64,000 nt of DNA from Pseudomonadota bacterium (lineage in GTDB: Bacteria > Pseudomonadota > Gammaproteobacteria > Burkholderiales > Methylophilaceae): positions 1-64,000 of the forward strand of contig JAGVMP010000013.1 in NCBI GenBank assembly GCA_020053735.1. Reading direction: 5' to 3'. The position numbers were made by a program, and so were the translations under genes. Position 1 is the first letter of the stretch. Each line of letters begins with the position of its first letter. Positions 18,300 through 28,100 of the stretch are shown in pieces. Below the pieces are notes generated by a model. The model saw only the letters and a list, made by a program, of their open reading frames with translations. It was not told the origin of the DNA and searched no databases.

Positions 18300-19868
18300 T
18301 TATTTTTTTAAGGCAGCTTGAATCACTTCTGCCAGCATGTTGCCATAATATGAAATACTTTCTGTGGCAGCATAGGCGTAGCCAATAATCAGGCCTTTTT
18401 CACAGTGTTCACCAATGCAATAGCTTGATAATGGGTATACGCGTAAACCGATTTGTTCGGCCAAGGCAGCCACTTTTATATCATCCACTTCGGCGTCGAA
18501 CTCCACCACTAAATGCAAGCCAGAATCGACCATAGAAAGTCGCGCACCTACATTAGCAATGGGCGCCAATGCAGCTTGCAATAAGCGCCGACGCTCGCCA
18601 TAAGTGAGTCTTAAGCGCCTGATATGACTGGCAAAATGGCCTTCTTCAATAAAATCAGCCAAAGCTGCTTGAATCATGACTTGTCCAGGACGCTGCAGCT
18701 CATATAAACCACTTTTAAAGCTATTCACCAGTTGTGGTGGAATCACCATGTAACCTAGCCGAATGCCTGGATACATCACCTTTGAAAATGTGCCTAAATA
18801 CAGCACGCGGCCATGTTGATCCATACCCTGCAAAGATGAAATTGGTCTGCCTTCAAATCTAAACTCGCTGTCGTAATCGTCTTCAATAATCCATGCGTTG
18901 CAGTTTTGTGCGTAATCCAGCAATAAATGCCGTCGGCCATAACTCATTACCATGCCTTTGGGATATTGGTGCGATGGCGTGGTGTAAATGAGGCGCGGTT
19001 TTACGCGAAAATCTTTGGTACTTGGCGCCATCCCTTCGTGGTCAACTGGCACAGGGTGCAACTGTAAACCGTTTACCTCCAACACGCGCCGCGCCGCCCA
19101 ATAACAAGGGTTTTCCACCCAAGCGCAATCATTGGGGTCGCTGAGCAAGCGTGCGCACAAGTCTATCGATTGCTGGGTGCCAGAGGTAATCAGCACTTGG
19201 CCTACCGTTAAATTGACTGCACGCGAAACACGCAAATAATCTGCAATCGCCAGCCTTAGCGGTAAATAACCGCCATCGTGGCTGCTGTCCAATAAAGTCG
19301 GGTTGAGCGCGCGCCAGTGCCTGTTCAATAAACGCCGCCATAGGCCAATAGGAAAGCGGGAGTAATCATCTTCACCCGGCGTGAAGGGCTGTACTTCGTG
19401 CTTCGTAATCGACTCAGAGGCTGCCTGCCCGCGCTTGGATAAGCCAAGATTGCGTTCTGTACTATTTAAATCTGAAATATGTAAATCTGAGCCATGCAAA
19501 TTGTTTGCAGGCGCGATGTTGGATTGATTTTGATCTTGCTTGTGCTTTTGTATTTGGCTAAATATAGTATCGGTTTGTTTGTAACTAACAAAAGTACCGC
19601 TACCAGTTTTGGCGGCAACATAGCCTTCGTCTAACAATTGGTCAAACGCTGCCAATATGGTGTTACGCGATACGCTTAAATCTACTGCAAGGCTGCGCGT
19701 AGATGGCAAGCGACTACCAGAGGGTAACACTTGCTCGGTAATAGCACGACGGATGGTTTCGTATACACGTCGATGGTTTGGCATGCGGCTAGGAAACTTG
19801 CGTTGGCCGATTAACTTGTTTTCGCTGAGTTGCGTTAGCAGCCATTCTGATAAGACTAATTGCTTCAT
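18300..19868 (-). CDS. MocR/GabR-like regulator (GntR domain plus aminotransferase domain)
   Basis: A 522-residue fusion regulator. The N-terminal GntR winged helix (RRAITEQVLPSGSRLPSTR, then LAVDLSVSRNTILAAFDQL) is joined by a polar linker (about residues 105-160) to an aminotransferase-like domain that binds PLP through the lysine in LGTFSKVMYPGIRLGY. GabR of this family senses GABA as a PLP adduct and activates gabT/gabD; PdxR members control PLP synthesis. With gabT, gabD and puuD homologues downstream and divergent puuD, I favour a GABA- or polyamine-responsive regulator. PdxR remains possible. Confidence 0.85.
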   Translation of the reverse strand: MKQLVLSEWLLTQLSENKLIGQRKFPSRMPNHRRVYETIRRAITEQVLPSGSRLPSTRSLAVDLSVSRNTILAAFDQLLDEGYVAAKTGSGTFVSYKQTDTIFSQIQKHKQDQNQSNIAPANNLHGSDLHISDLNSTERNLGLSKRGQAASESITKHEVQPFTPGEDDYSRFPIGLWRRLLNRHWRALNPTLLDSSHDGGYLPLRLAIADYLRVSRAVNLTVGQVLITSGTQQSIDLCARLLSDPNDCAWVENPCYWAARRVLEVNGLQLHPVPVDHEGMAPSTKDFRVKPRLIYTTPSHQYPKGMVMSYGRRHLLLDYAQNCNAWIIEDDYDSEFRFEGRPISSLQGMDQHGRVLYLGTFSKVMYPGIRLGYMVIPPQLVNSFKSGLYELQRPGQVMIQAALADFIEEGHFASHIRRLRLTYGERRRLLQAALAPIANVGARLSMVDSGLHLVVEFDAEVDDIKVAALAEQIGLRVYPLSSYCIGEHCEKGLIIGYAYAATESISYYGNMLAEVIQAALKK

Positions 19869-19994
19869 ATTTAGGTAAAAATTTCTTAAAAGTGGTACTA
19901 TTTAAATAACTTAAATGGCTCTTGTAGAATTACCAATTAAAGCGATAGTATACTTGTCAATGAAATGTTGCAAATCTGAAGCGCGTTGCACATT

Positions 19995-20022
19995 ACTTAA
20001 TTATGTAGGCACCTAATTAAGT
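19995..20022. promoter_or_regulatory. Inverted repeat upstream of puuD
   Basis: ACTTAATTA (19995-20003) and TAATTAAGT (20014-20022) are perfect inverted arms around a 10-bp spacer, ending 26 bp before the puuD ATG. It lies in the 180-bp gap between the divergent MocR-like regulator and puuD genes and may be an operator. The arms differ from those of the operator at 6611, so a different protein would bind. Confidence 0.45.
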
Positions 20023-20048
20023 TTGAAATTTAGCCAGCACATTGAAAA

Positions 20049-20822
20049 ATGAAAACCAGTAAGCGAAAACCAGTGGTGTTAATCCCAGCTGACGTAAAGC
20101 AGCTAGGAGAACATCCATTTCATGTGGTGGGGCAAAAATACATATTGGCGGTGGTTGAAGCAGCTGGCGCTATACCGTTGCTAGTGCCAGCCATTAGCAG
20201 CCATTTAGATATGACTGAGCTGTTGGAGATGGCAGATGGCGTGCTGATTACGGGATCGGTATCTAATTTGCACCCATCCCACTTTGGGCAAACTGTACAT
20301 GACACGAGCTTGCCGCTAGACCCAGCACGGGATGCCTTAACACTGAATTTAATTAAGGCCACTATAGATCTAGGTAAGCCGCTATTGGCAATTTGCCGCG
20401 GGTTTCAAGAGTTGAATGTCGTGTATGGCGGCAGCTTGCACCAAGCGGTGCATGAGTTGACTGGATTAAACGATCATCGCTCGGCTGAGTTGGTTCCTGC
20501 TGAAGAGCAATACGGTATTTCGCATGCGGTTAAGCTGCGCACTAACGGAAAGTTAGCTAACATTGTAGGTAGCACAGACATGATGGTGAATTCAATTCAT
20601 GGTCAAGGGCTAGACAGATTAGGGACAGGCCTAACCGTTGAGGCGCACGCGCCCGATGGCTTGGTGGAGGCGATAAGTGTGGATGCAGCAAAGACTTTTG
20701 CCTTGGGCGTACAATGGCATCCAGAATGGAAAGTAATGGAAAATCCGCAATACATGGCCATATTTAACGCGTTCGGTGAGGCTTGCAAAGCTGCAATGCT
20801 GAGGCGTATTCCACCAGATTAG
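20049..20822 (+). CDS. puuD: Gamma-glutamyl-GABA hydrolase (class I amidotransferase-like)
   Basis: A 257-residue member of the peptidase C26 group. The nucleophilic cysteine is in LLAICRGFQELNV, the catalytic histidine in GVQWHPEW. PuuD cleaves gamma-glutamyl-GABA to glutamate and GABA, the last step of the gamma-glutamyl putrescine route. It opens a rightward run puuD-puuA-spuC-potFGHI-gabD, divergent from the MocR-like regulator gene. Confidence 0.9.
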   Translation: MKTSKRKPVVLIPADVKQLGEHPFHVVGQKYILAVVEAAGAIPLLVPAISSHLDMTELLEMADGVLITGSVSNLHPSHFGQTVHDTSLPLDPARDALTLNLIKATIDLGKPLLAICRGFQELNVVYGGSLHQAVHELTGLNDHRSAELVPAEEQYGISHAVKLRTNGKLANIVGSTDMMVNSIHGQGLDRLGTGLTVEAHAPDGLVEAISVDAAKTFALGVQWHPEWKVMENPQYMAIFNAFGEACKAAMLRRIPPD

Positions 20823-20890
20823 CCAGGTTAGATAGTATTAAATTAAAACAATTAAACTATGACCTAATGAATGATTGCTGGAGAAACAAA

Positions 20891-22261
20891 ATGACTGACC
20901 CAAAAAACTTTAGCTTAGCCGACATGGATAGATGGCTGACGGATAATAACGTGACCGAGATTGAGTGCTTGGTGCCTGATTTAACAGGCGTAGCGCGCGG
21001 CAAAATTTTACCGCGCGAAAAATTTAGTACCGAGCGCGCCATGCGCTTACCCGAGGCTGTATTGGGCGTGTCAGTAACTGGTGAATCGCCAGAGGGCCAT
21101 GAAGGCTACGATAGAGTGATGGGATTTACCGATAAAGACATGGTATTACTGCCAGATCCTAGTACCTTGAGATTGGTGCCGTGGGCGGCTGACCCCACTG
21201 CGCAAGTGATTATGGATTGCGTCAACCATGACGGCACGCCAATTGATTTTGCACCACGTAATGTGTTGCGCCGTGTGGCTGGTTTGTATAAAGATCTAGG
21301 ATATACACCGATTGTAGCGCCTGAGCTGGAGTTTTATCTGCTGGCTAGAAACACTGATCCTGATTTACCGTTGACACCACCTGTAGGTCGTAGTGGCCGC
21401 AAAGAGACTAGTCGACAATTATATTCAATCGATGCAGTAAACGAATTTGATCCATTGTTTGAGGATATTTACGATTATTGCGAAATTATGGGCTTGGAGT
21501 TGGATACACTGATTCACGAATTTGGCGCTGGCCAAATGGAAATTAACTTTATGCATGATGAGCCGATGATCTTGGCTGACAAGGCATTCTTCTTTAAACG
21601 TGCCATGCGTGAGGCAGCGATGCGTCATGATATGTACGCGACATTTATGGCCAAACCGATGCAACATGAGCCAGGTTCTGCCATGCATATTCACCAAAGC
21701 GTACTAGACAGTAAAACTGGGCAAAACATATTCAGTTTAGCCAACGGTGAGGCCTCACCTCTATTTTTTAACTACATCGCGGGTCTGCAAAAATACTTAC
21801 CGGCCGCCATGGCCTTGCTTGCGCCTTACGTTAACTCTTATCGCCGTATTGTGCGCGATGGCGCAGCGCCGATTAATATTGAGTGGGGCTATGATAACCG
21901 TACGGTGGGTATCCGTGTGCCTATCTCTGGCTCGGCTGACCGGCGCATAGAAAACCGCGTCGTGGGTGCAGATGCCAACCCCTATTTGGCTATGGCAGTA
22001 ACCTTGGCCTGTGGTTACTTGGGGATTAAAGAGCAACTCAAACCAACAGAAGTAACTACTGGCAGTGCCTATGCACATGATTACCAGTTGCCGCGTGGAT
22101 TGTCAGAGGCTTTGCGTGAGTTAGAGGATGCAACTGCTTTGCATGAGGTGTTAGGCAAAAACTTTATCGATGTGTATTTGGCAGTGAAAGAAACTGAGCA
22201 TGATGAATTTATGCGCGTGATTAGTCCGTGGGAGCGCGAGCATTTGCTAATGCATGTTTAA
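20891..22261 (+). CDS. puuA: Gamma-glutamylputrescine synthetase
   Basis: A glutamine-synthetase-like ligase of 456 residues that joins glutamate to putrescine at the cost of ATP. VPDLTGVARGKILPREKF at the N-terminus, APELEFYLL, GAGQMEINF, PMQHEPGSAMHIHQS and RIENRVVGADANPYLAMA match PuuA rather than ammonia-assimilating GlnA. I chose the ATG at 20891 with GGAG upstream; a longer frame exists from 20783 but it overlaps puuD and has no homologous motif. It lies 68 bp after puuD. Confidence 0.9.
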   Translation: MTDPKNFSLADMDRWLTDNNVTEIECLVPDLTGVARGKILPREKFSTERAMRLPEAVLGVSVTGESPEGHEGYDRVMGFTDKDMVLLPDPSTLRLVPWAADPTAQVIMDCVNHDGTPIDFAPRNVLRRVAGLYKDLGYTPIVAPELEFYLLARNTDPDLPLTPPVGRSGRKETSRQLYSIDAVNEFDPLFEDIYDYCEIMGLELDTLIHEFGAGQMEINFMHDEPMILADKAFFFKRAMREAAMRHDMYATFMAKPMQHEPGSAMHIHQSVLDSKTGQNIFSLANGEASPLFFNYIAGLQKYLPAAMALLAPYVNSYRRIVRDGAAPINIEWGYDNRTVGIRVPISGSADRRIENRVVGADANPYLAMAVTLACGYLGIKEQLKPTEVTTGSAYAHDYQLPRGLSEALRELEDATALHEVLGKNFIDVYLAVKETEHDEFMRVISPWEREHLLMHV

Positions 22262-22357
22262 AAATAAACATCGCGAATGCACGTGTAATAACACTAGTTA
22301 ATGCAAGCTTAAAAATAAACATTGCGTAGGAAGTTTGATTTTAGAATCGAGAACGAC

Positions 22358-23782
22358 ATGAATGCCATGACAGATTTAAGTACCAACAAAATACAAGCCA
22401 TAGACTCTGCACATTATATGCACCCATTTACCGACCATAAAAGCTTGTCGGAAAAAGGTGCGCGTATTATCACCAAGGCCGACAACATTTACATTTGGGA
22501 TTCAGAGGGCCACAAAATATTAGATGCGATGTCTGGCTTGTGGTGTGTGAATGTAGGCTATGGCCAGCAAGCCTTAGTGGATGCAGCTGCCAAGCAGATG
22601 ACAGAATTACCTTATTACAATAGCTTTTTTCAAACCACCAATGTGCCTGCGGTAAAGCTGGCAGAAAAAATCGTTGAATTGGCAGGTGATAATTACAGCC
22701 ACGTATTTTTTAGTAGTTCAGGTTCGGAATCTAACGATACCAATATTCGCATGGTGCGTCATTATTGGGCCACGCTGGGTCAGCCGGAGCGCAAAGTCAT
22801 TATTTCGCGCAACAACGCCTATCACGGCTCTACCATGGCGGGGGCCTCTCTGGGCGGCATGGGTGGCATGCACGCGCAAGGCGGCTTGCCAATACCAGAC
22901 ATTGTCCATATAGAACAGCCTTATCACTACGGCTTGGCGCCAGACGAAGATAGAGATGCGTTTGGCCTGCGTGCTGCAGGCTGGTTAGAAACTAAGATTT
23001 TAGAAGTAGGTGCAGATAAAGTGGCGGCTTTTATTGGTGAGCCCATACAAGGCGCTGGCGGTGTAATTATTCCACCCAAAACTTATTGGCCAGAAATTCA
23101 ACGTATATGTGATAAATATAATATTTTGCTGATTTGCGATGAAGTGATTTGTGGCTTTGGCCGTGTCGGTAAATGGTTTGGTAGCCAATTACTAGGTTGC
23201 AAACCAGATTTAATGACTTTTGCTAAAGGCGTTACCTCTGGGTATTTGCCGCTTGGCGGTGTGGTTATTGGCAAGCGGGTTGCAGAGGTGCTGATTGAGC
23301 AAGGTGGTGAGTTTAATCACGGCTATACTTACTCTGGTCATCCTGTGGCTTGTGCTGTTGCGCTAGCCAATATTGAGATGATTGAAAAACAAGGCCTGGT
23401 AGCGCGTGTGCTAAACGAAACTGGGCCATATTTAGCACAACAGTATGCTGAGTTGGCAAAACATCCACTCGTAGGTGGCGCAGAAACTTGCGGCCTAATG
23501 GCTGGCTTTGTGTTAATGAAAGACAAAGCGCATCATGTGGCATTTGATGAAGACTTGGGCGTTGGTATGATGTGCCGTGCACATTGTTTTTCTAATGGCT
23601 TGATTATGCGTGCAGTAGGTGATCGCATGATTATTGCGCCGCCCTTGGTTATTACAAAATCACAGATAGATGAGATGATGCAACTGATTTATAAATGCCT
23701 GAATGCAACACTAAAACAATTGCAGCAACAGGGTCTAATGCAAGATAATAATCTTAATGTGCAGGCAGTAGGCGTACATTAA
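22358..23782 (+). CDS. spuC: Putrescine (diamine):pyruvate aminotransferase, SpuC type
   Basis: A 474-residue class III aminotransferase. Motifs are MHPFTDHKSL, DAMSGLWCVNVGYG, SSSGSESNDTNIRMVRHYW, LLICDEVICGFGRVGKW and the PLP lysine in TFAKGVTSGY. This pattern matches SpuC, which transfers the amino group of putrescine to pyruvate, giving 4-aminobutanal and L-alanine. I chose the ATG at 22358 over the TTG at 22322. It lies between puuA and the uptake genes, as in the spu cluster of Pseudomonas, and offers a second route beside the gamma-glutamyl path. Confidence 0.87.
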   Translation: MNAMTDLSTNKIQAIDSAHYMHPFTDHKSLSEKGARIITKADNIYIWDSEGHKILDAMSGLWCVNVGYGQQALVDAAAKQMTELPYYNSFFQTTNVPAVKLAEKIVELAGDNYSHVFFSSSGSESNDTNIRMVRHYWATLGQPERKVIISRNNAYHGSTMAGASLGGMGGMHAQGGLPIPDIVHIEQPYHYGLAPDEDRDAFGLRAAGWLETKILEVGADKVAAFIGEPIQGAGGVIIPPKTYWPEIQRICDKYNILLICDEVICGFGRVGKWFGSQLLGCKPDLMTFAKGVTSGYLPLGGVVIGKRVAEVLIEQGGEFNHGYTYSGHPVACAVALANIEMIEKQGLVARVLNETGPYLAQQYAELAKHPLVGGAETCGLMAGFVLMKDKAHHVAFDEDLGVGMMCRAHCFSNGLIMRAVGDRMIIAPPLVITKSQIDEMMQLIYKCLNATLKQLQQQGLMQDNNLNVQAVGVH

Positions 23783-23853
23783 AATACAGTGTTTTAACAT
23801 GATAGAATTATTTATGGCTTTTTCAATCAATCGTATTTTTTTTAAAGGGGTTA

Positions 23854-25032
23854 ATGGATATGAATTCAACTAAATACTTAATTAGCATGGCACTTATTAG
23901 TATTGGGCTGGTTACAACGTCGTGTGGAAAGCAAGAAGCTGAAACGACAGAAGCCAAGCCTGATGCGGCTGCAGCTGCTGCACCAGTAGCGGCGGGTGAT
24001 GAAGAGAAAGTGCTCAACATCTACAACTGGTCAGATTATTTAGCCGAAGATACCATTCCAAATTTTGAAAAAGAAACAGGCATTAAAGTACGTTATGACG
24101 TATTTGATAGCAATGAAATTTTGCATGCAAAATTAATGGCTAAAAATACAGGCTACGACATCGTGGTGCCGTCTTCTAATTGGGCAAAATTGCAAATAGA
24201 TGGTGGTTTATTGCAGAAATTGGATAAATCTAAATTGACTAACTATGGCAATTTGGATCCTGATATTTTGGCGCAAATGGCAAACTTAGATCCAGGCAAT
24301 GAATACATGGTGGATTGGTTGTGGAGCTACACCACAGTGGGTATTAATGTTGACAAGGTAAAAACTGCACTAGGCGACATGCCGATGCCAGAAAATGCCT
24401 GGGATTTGGTGTTTGACCCTAAATACACGTCAAAATTAAAATCACGTGGCATTACATTTTTAGATGCGCCATCAGAGGTGTTTCCAATTGCACTTAGATA
24501 CGTAGGAAAAGCGCCGCATAGCAACAATGCAGACGACTACAAAGTGGCCTATGAGATGCTGGCTAAAGTACGTCCAGATATTAAAAAATTCTCTTCAGGC
24601 GGTCAAATTGACGATTTGGCGGGTGGCAATGTTTGCGTGGCACTAGGCTGGGCAGGTGACTTTAACTTGGCGCGTAATCGCTCTATCGAAAATAAATCAC
24701 CACAAAACATTGAAGCCTTAATTACTAGCATGGGCGGCTATATGTTTATGGATACCATGGTAATTCCAGCTGACGCGAAACATGTAGATAATGCACACAA
24801 ATTCATTAACTATATTTTACGTCCAGAAGTACATGCTGGCCTAACCAATGCCGTGACCTATGCCAACCCAAACAAAGCGGCAACACAGTTTGTGGATGAA
24901 GAGGTGCGCAACAATAAAACCATTTTCTTACCTGCAGAAGATGTTAAAAAATTGATCCCACCTGGCAATGTGGATAACGCAACACGTCGTGTGATGACGC
25001 GTTACTTTACTCAATTTAAAACTGGCGCATAG
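23854..25032 (+). CDS. potF: Polyamine ABC transporter, substrate-binding protein
   Basis: A 392-residue periplasmic binding protein of the PotF/PotD group. A lipoprotein-like leader ends LVTTSC, then an Ala/Glu-rich linker, then VLNIYNWSDYLAEDTIPNFE, the standard opening of polyamine-binding proteins. VDWLWSYTTVGINVDKV and GWAGDFNLARNRS follow. AAAGGGG lies just before the ATG at 23854; the second ATG at 23860 has better spacing and may be the real start. It likely binds putrescine or spermidine and hands it to the permease genes downstream. A stem-loop separates it from potG. Confidence 0.92.
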   Translation: MDMNSTKYLISMALISIGLVTTSCGKQEAETTEAKPDAAAAAAPVAAGDEEKVLNIYNWSDYLAEDTIPNFEKETGIKVRYDVFDSNEILHAKLMAKNTGYDIVVPSSNWAKLQIDGGLLQKLDKSKLTNYGNLDPDILAQMANLDPGNEYMVDWLWSYTTVGINVDKVKTALGDMPMPENAWDLVFDPKYTSKLKSRGITFLDAPSEVFPIALRYVGKAPHSNNADDYKVAYEMLAKVRPDIKKFSSGGQIDDLAGGNVCVALGWAGDFNLARNRSIENKSPQNIEALITSMGGYMFMDTMVIPADAKHVDNAHKFINYILRPEVHAGLTNAVTYANPNKAATQFVDEEVRNNKTIFLPAEDVKKLIPPGNVDNATRRVMTRYFTQFKTGA

Positions 25033-25039
25033 TACAAAG

Positions 25040-25079
25040 TTGCGCATGCTAAATTTCAGTATGATTTTGGCATGCGCAA
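25040..25079 (+). terminator. Stem-loop between potF and potG (attenuator or processing site)
   Basis: TTGCGCATGC (25040-25049) and GCATGCGCAA (25070-25079) form a perfect 10-bp stem with a 20-nt loop, followed by only a short T-run (TTTCCC). It would slow 3' decay or partly end transcripts, giving more binding protein than membrane components, a common device in such operons. Confidence 0.6.
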
Positions 25080-25158
25080 TTTCCCATTCAATTTGTTTAG
25101 CTAATAATCAGTAAGCTTAAAAATCAATTGTAATAATTGGCAAAAAATCGGGGATATC

Positions 25159-26289
25159 ATGGCGACTGCACCAAAACCACAAACGGGTACGGAATCAGCT
25201 GAAAAAGAGGTGTTGCTTCGGATTGAGGGCGTTACCAAAATTTATGATGGTACTGTGAAAGCCGTAGATGATGTCTCGTTAACAGTGACCAAAGGCGAAA
25301 TTTTCGGCTTGTTGGGTGGCTCTGGCTGCGGAAAATCAACACTGCTACGCATGTTGGCAGGGTTCGAAGTGCCAACCAAAGGTAAAATTTACTTAGCTGG
25401 GCAAGATATTACCAATTTACCTGCCTATCAACGCCCTATCAATATGATGTTTCAATCCTATGCCCTGTTTCCACACTTAAGCGTATGGGAGAACATTGCG
25501 TTTGGCTTAAAACGTGACGGCATGCCAAAAGAACAAATTGCAGAGCGTGTCGAGAAGATGCTTGGTCTGGTGCAACTAACCAAATTTGCACAACGTAAAC
25601 CACATCAACTTTCTGGTGGACAACAACAACGTGTGGCATTGGCGCGCAGTTTGGCCAAGCGACCGCAACTGCTTTTGCTAGATGAGCCACTAGGTGCATT
25701 AGATAAAAAATTGCGTGAGACCACACAATTGGAGTTGGTCAATATTATTGAGCAGGTCGGCGTTACTTGTGTACTGGTGACACACGACCAAGAAGAAGCC
25801 ATGACCATGGCCAGCCGTATTGCGGTGATGAGTGAAGGTTACTTTTTGCAAGTAGGCGAACCAGACACTGTATATGAAATGCCAAACAGTCGCAAAGTAG
25901 CTGATTTTATTGGCAATGTGAATATGTTTGAAGGTGTGATTGAAGAAGATGAGCCAGACCATGTCACTGTACGTTGCGCTGAGTGTGTGCACTACGTGGG
26001 GCATGGCATTAGCGGACATAGTGGCATGAGTGTTGGTGTAGCAGTGCGGCCAGAAAAAGTCATGCTATCCAAAAACAAACCCAAAGGTGACTACAATTGG
26101 ACTGAAGGCGAAGTCATCGAGATTGTGTATTTTGGCGCACATACCACTTACCACCTTAAGCTTGCCAGTGGCATGGTACTTAAAGCACAAGAGATCAACA
26201 GCACACGGGATTTAAGCTGTGGATTGACTTGGGGTGATAAGGCTTATGCGCATTGGAGCAACGAAGCCATGGTTGTGTTAACTCAATAA
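25159..26289 (+). CDS. potG: Polyamine ABC transporter, ATP-binding protein
   Basis: A 376-residue ATPase. Walker A GGSGCGKST, signature LSGGQQQRVALARSL, Walker B LLLLDEPLGALD and the H-loop LVTHDQEEA are all intact. After about residue 290 a TOBE domain follows (VRPEKVMLSKNKPKGD), as usual in PotA/PotG. It powers polyamine uptake with the permeases encoded immediately downstream. Confidence 0.94.
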   Translation: MATAPKPQTGTESAEKEVLLRIEGVTKIYDGTVKAVDDVSLTVTKGEIFGLLGGSGCGKSTLLRMLAGFEVPTKGKIYLAGQDITNLPAYQRPINMMFQSYALFPHLSVWENIAFGLKRDGMPKEQIAERVEKMLGLVQLTKFAQRKPHQLSGGQQQRVALARSLAKRPQLLLLDEPLGALDKKLRETTQLELVNIIEQVGVTCVLVTHDQEEAMTMASRIAVMSEGYFLQVGEPDTVYEMPNSRKVADFIGNVNMFEGVIEEDEPDHVTVRCAECVHYVGHGISGHSGMSVGVAVRPEKVMLSKNKPKGDYNWTEGEVIEIVYFGAHTTYHLKLASGMVLKAQEINSTRDLSCGLTWGDKAYAHWSNEAMVVLTQ

Positions 26290-26299
26290 GGAGTGTGAA

Positions 26300-27205
26300 A
26301 TGGCTCAATCTAAAAATGCATTTCTCAACTTCTTTAGCGGGCGTAAGCTCATTATTGGCGTGCCCTATGTTTGGTTTATCTTGCTGGCCGCCATCCCGTT
26401 GCTTATCGTGCTCAAAATCAGCCTTTCTACGATGGAGACCGCCTCAGTCTCTAATATGATAGATTGGAGCAGGGGCTGGCCATCGCTCACCCTTAATTTT
26501 AGTAGCTACCAGTTTATTGCCAGCGATGCGCTCTACGTTAAAACCTACCTTTCATCCATAAAATACGCGCTGATTACCACCATTATTTGTTTGGCGATTG
26601 GCTACCCATTTGCTTACTTTATGGCAAGGGCGCCCAAGCATATTCAACCTACCTTACTCATGTTAATTATGCTGCCATTTTGGACATCGTTCTTATTGCG
26701 AATTTATGCTTGGAAAACGTTGCTGGTCAATAATGGCATTATTAATAATGCGCTGATGAGTTTAGGCGTAATTAGTGAGCCGATTTCTATGATGAATACA
26801 CCATTTTCGTTGATTATTGGTATGGTCTATTCGTACTTACCTTTTATGATTTTGCCTTTGTATGCCAACTTATCTAAGTTGGATGTGCGTTACTTAGAAG
26901 CAGCGGCTGACTTAGGTACCAGCCCACTCAAAACTTTTTGGTTGGTGACGGTGCCACTGTCTAAGGCGGGCATTATTGCAGGCTCCATGTTGGTGTTTAT
27001 CCCTTCCATTGGCGAGTACGTTATTCCTGAATTATTAGGTGGTCCAAATACGCTCATGATAGGTCGTGTACTGTGGGATGAGTTCTTTAGCAATAATGAT
27101 TGGCCGATGGCTTCTGCAGTAGCTATCGTGATGATATTGCTGATACTGGTGCCAATGGCCTTACTCAATAAATCTCAATCAGATCAAGCGGAGATTAAGC
27201 CATGA
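26300..27205 (+). CDS. potH: Polyamine ABC transporter, permease
   Basis: A 301-residue inner-membrane permease with about six helices. The EAA loop that docks on the ATPase reads YLEAAADLGTSPLKTFWLVT. GGAG precedes the ATG, 10 bp after potG. Its end overlaps the start of potI by four bases (ATGA), showing translational coupling. It matches PotH/SpuG. Confidence 0.93.
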   Translation: MAQSKNAFLNFFSGRKLIIGVPYVWFILLAAIPLLIVLKISLSTMETASVSNMIDWSRGWPSLTLNFSSYQFIASDALYVKTYLSSIKYALITTIICLAIGYPFAYFMARAPKHIQPTLLMLIMLPFWTSFLLRIYAWKTLLVNNGIINNALMSLGVISEPISMMNTPFSLIIGMVYSYLPFMILPLYANLSKLDVRYLEAAADLGTSPLKTFWLVTVPLSKAGIIAGSMLVFIPSIGEYVIPELLGGPNTLMIGRVLWDEFFSNNDWPMASAVAIVMILLILVPMALLNKSQSDQAEIKP

Positions 27206-28047
27206 GCCAAACATTAAACAAATATTTTGGCAAGGCATGGATGCTAGCAGTGTATGCGTTTTTATACCTGCCCATCGTCACACTGGTTATCTATTCATTT
27301 AACGATTCTAGGTTGGTGACAGTATGGAGTCACGCCAGTTTGCGTTGGTATAGCGCCTTGGCAGAGGATGCAGATTTAATTTCCGCAGTTTGGTTGTCAT
27401 TGAAAATTGCGTTTATTTCAGCGTTCATGTCAGTATTTTTTGGTACCTTCGTGGCGTTTGCACTTAATCGCTATAAACGGTTCGCTGGCCGTACGTTCTT
27501 AGCATCAATGGCCAATATGCCGTTAGTGATGCCAGAGGTGATTGTAGGTTTGGCTTTATTATTGATGCTGGTTTCTGTACAGCATTGGCTAGGTTTTCCA
27601 GAGCGAGGCTTATTTACTATATTATTAGGCCATGCTTTGTTAGGTACGGCTTATGCCGCAGTGGTGGTGACATCCCGCTTAAAAGAGATGGATGGGCGTT
27701 TAGATGAAGCGGCCATGGATTTAGGCAGCAAGCCATGGCAAGTATTTACGCTAGTCACTTTCCCATTGCTGGTCCCTGCACTGGTTTCAGCATTTTTGCT
27801 CACTTTCACCTTGTCGTTTGATGACGTCGTGTTATCGGCTTTCCTATCTGGGCCAGGTTATAACACCATGCCGATGGTGATATTCTCCCGCGCGCGCTTG
27901 GGCTTAAACCCTACCATTAACGCAGTTGCAACCGTCACCATTACTGTAGTAACCATAGCAGTCATTGCTTCTAGCTTTTATACATCGCATAAAGAGCGTA
28001 AACGTAAACGCGAAATGGCCTTGGCTTACAGCGATGCCAACAAGTAG
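27202..28047 (+). CDS. potI: Polyamine ABC transporter, permease
   Basis: A 281-residue permease, partner of PotH. The EAA loop is DEAAMDLGSKPWQVFTLVT, and FLLTFTLSFDDVVLSAFLSG is the conserved final helix region of PotI/SpuH. The C-terminus is basic (HKERKRKRE). It overlaps potH by four bases and completes the transporter. Confidence 0.93.
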   Translation: MSQTLNKYFGKAWMLAVYAFLYLPIVTLVIYSFNDSRLVTVWSHASLRWYSALAEDADLISAVWLSLKIAFISAFMSVFFGTFVAFALNRYKRFAGRTFLASMANMPLVMPEVIVGLALLLMLVSVQHWLGFPERGLFTILLGHALLGTAYAAVVVTSRLKEMDGRLDEAAMDLGSKPWQVFTLVTFPLLVPALVSAFLLTFTLSFDDVVLSAFLSGPGYNTMPMVIFSRARLGLNPTINAVATVTITVVTIAVIASSFYTSHKERKRKREMALAYSDANK

Positions 28048-28100
28048 CACAAAAAAATAATGGACAAAATAAACGATGGAAAAGATTAGTAGAAACATTG

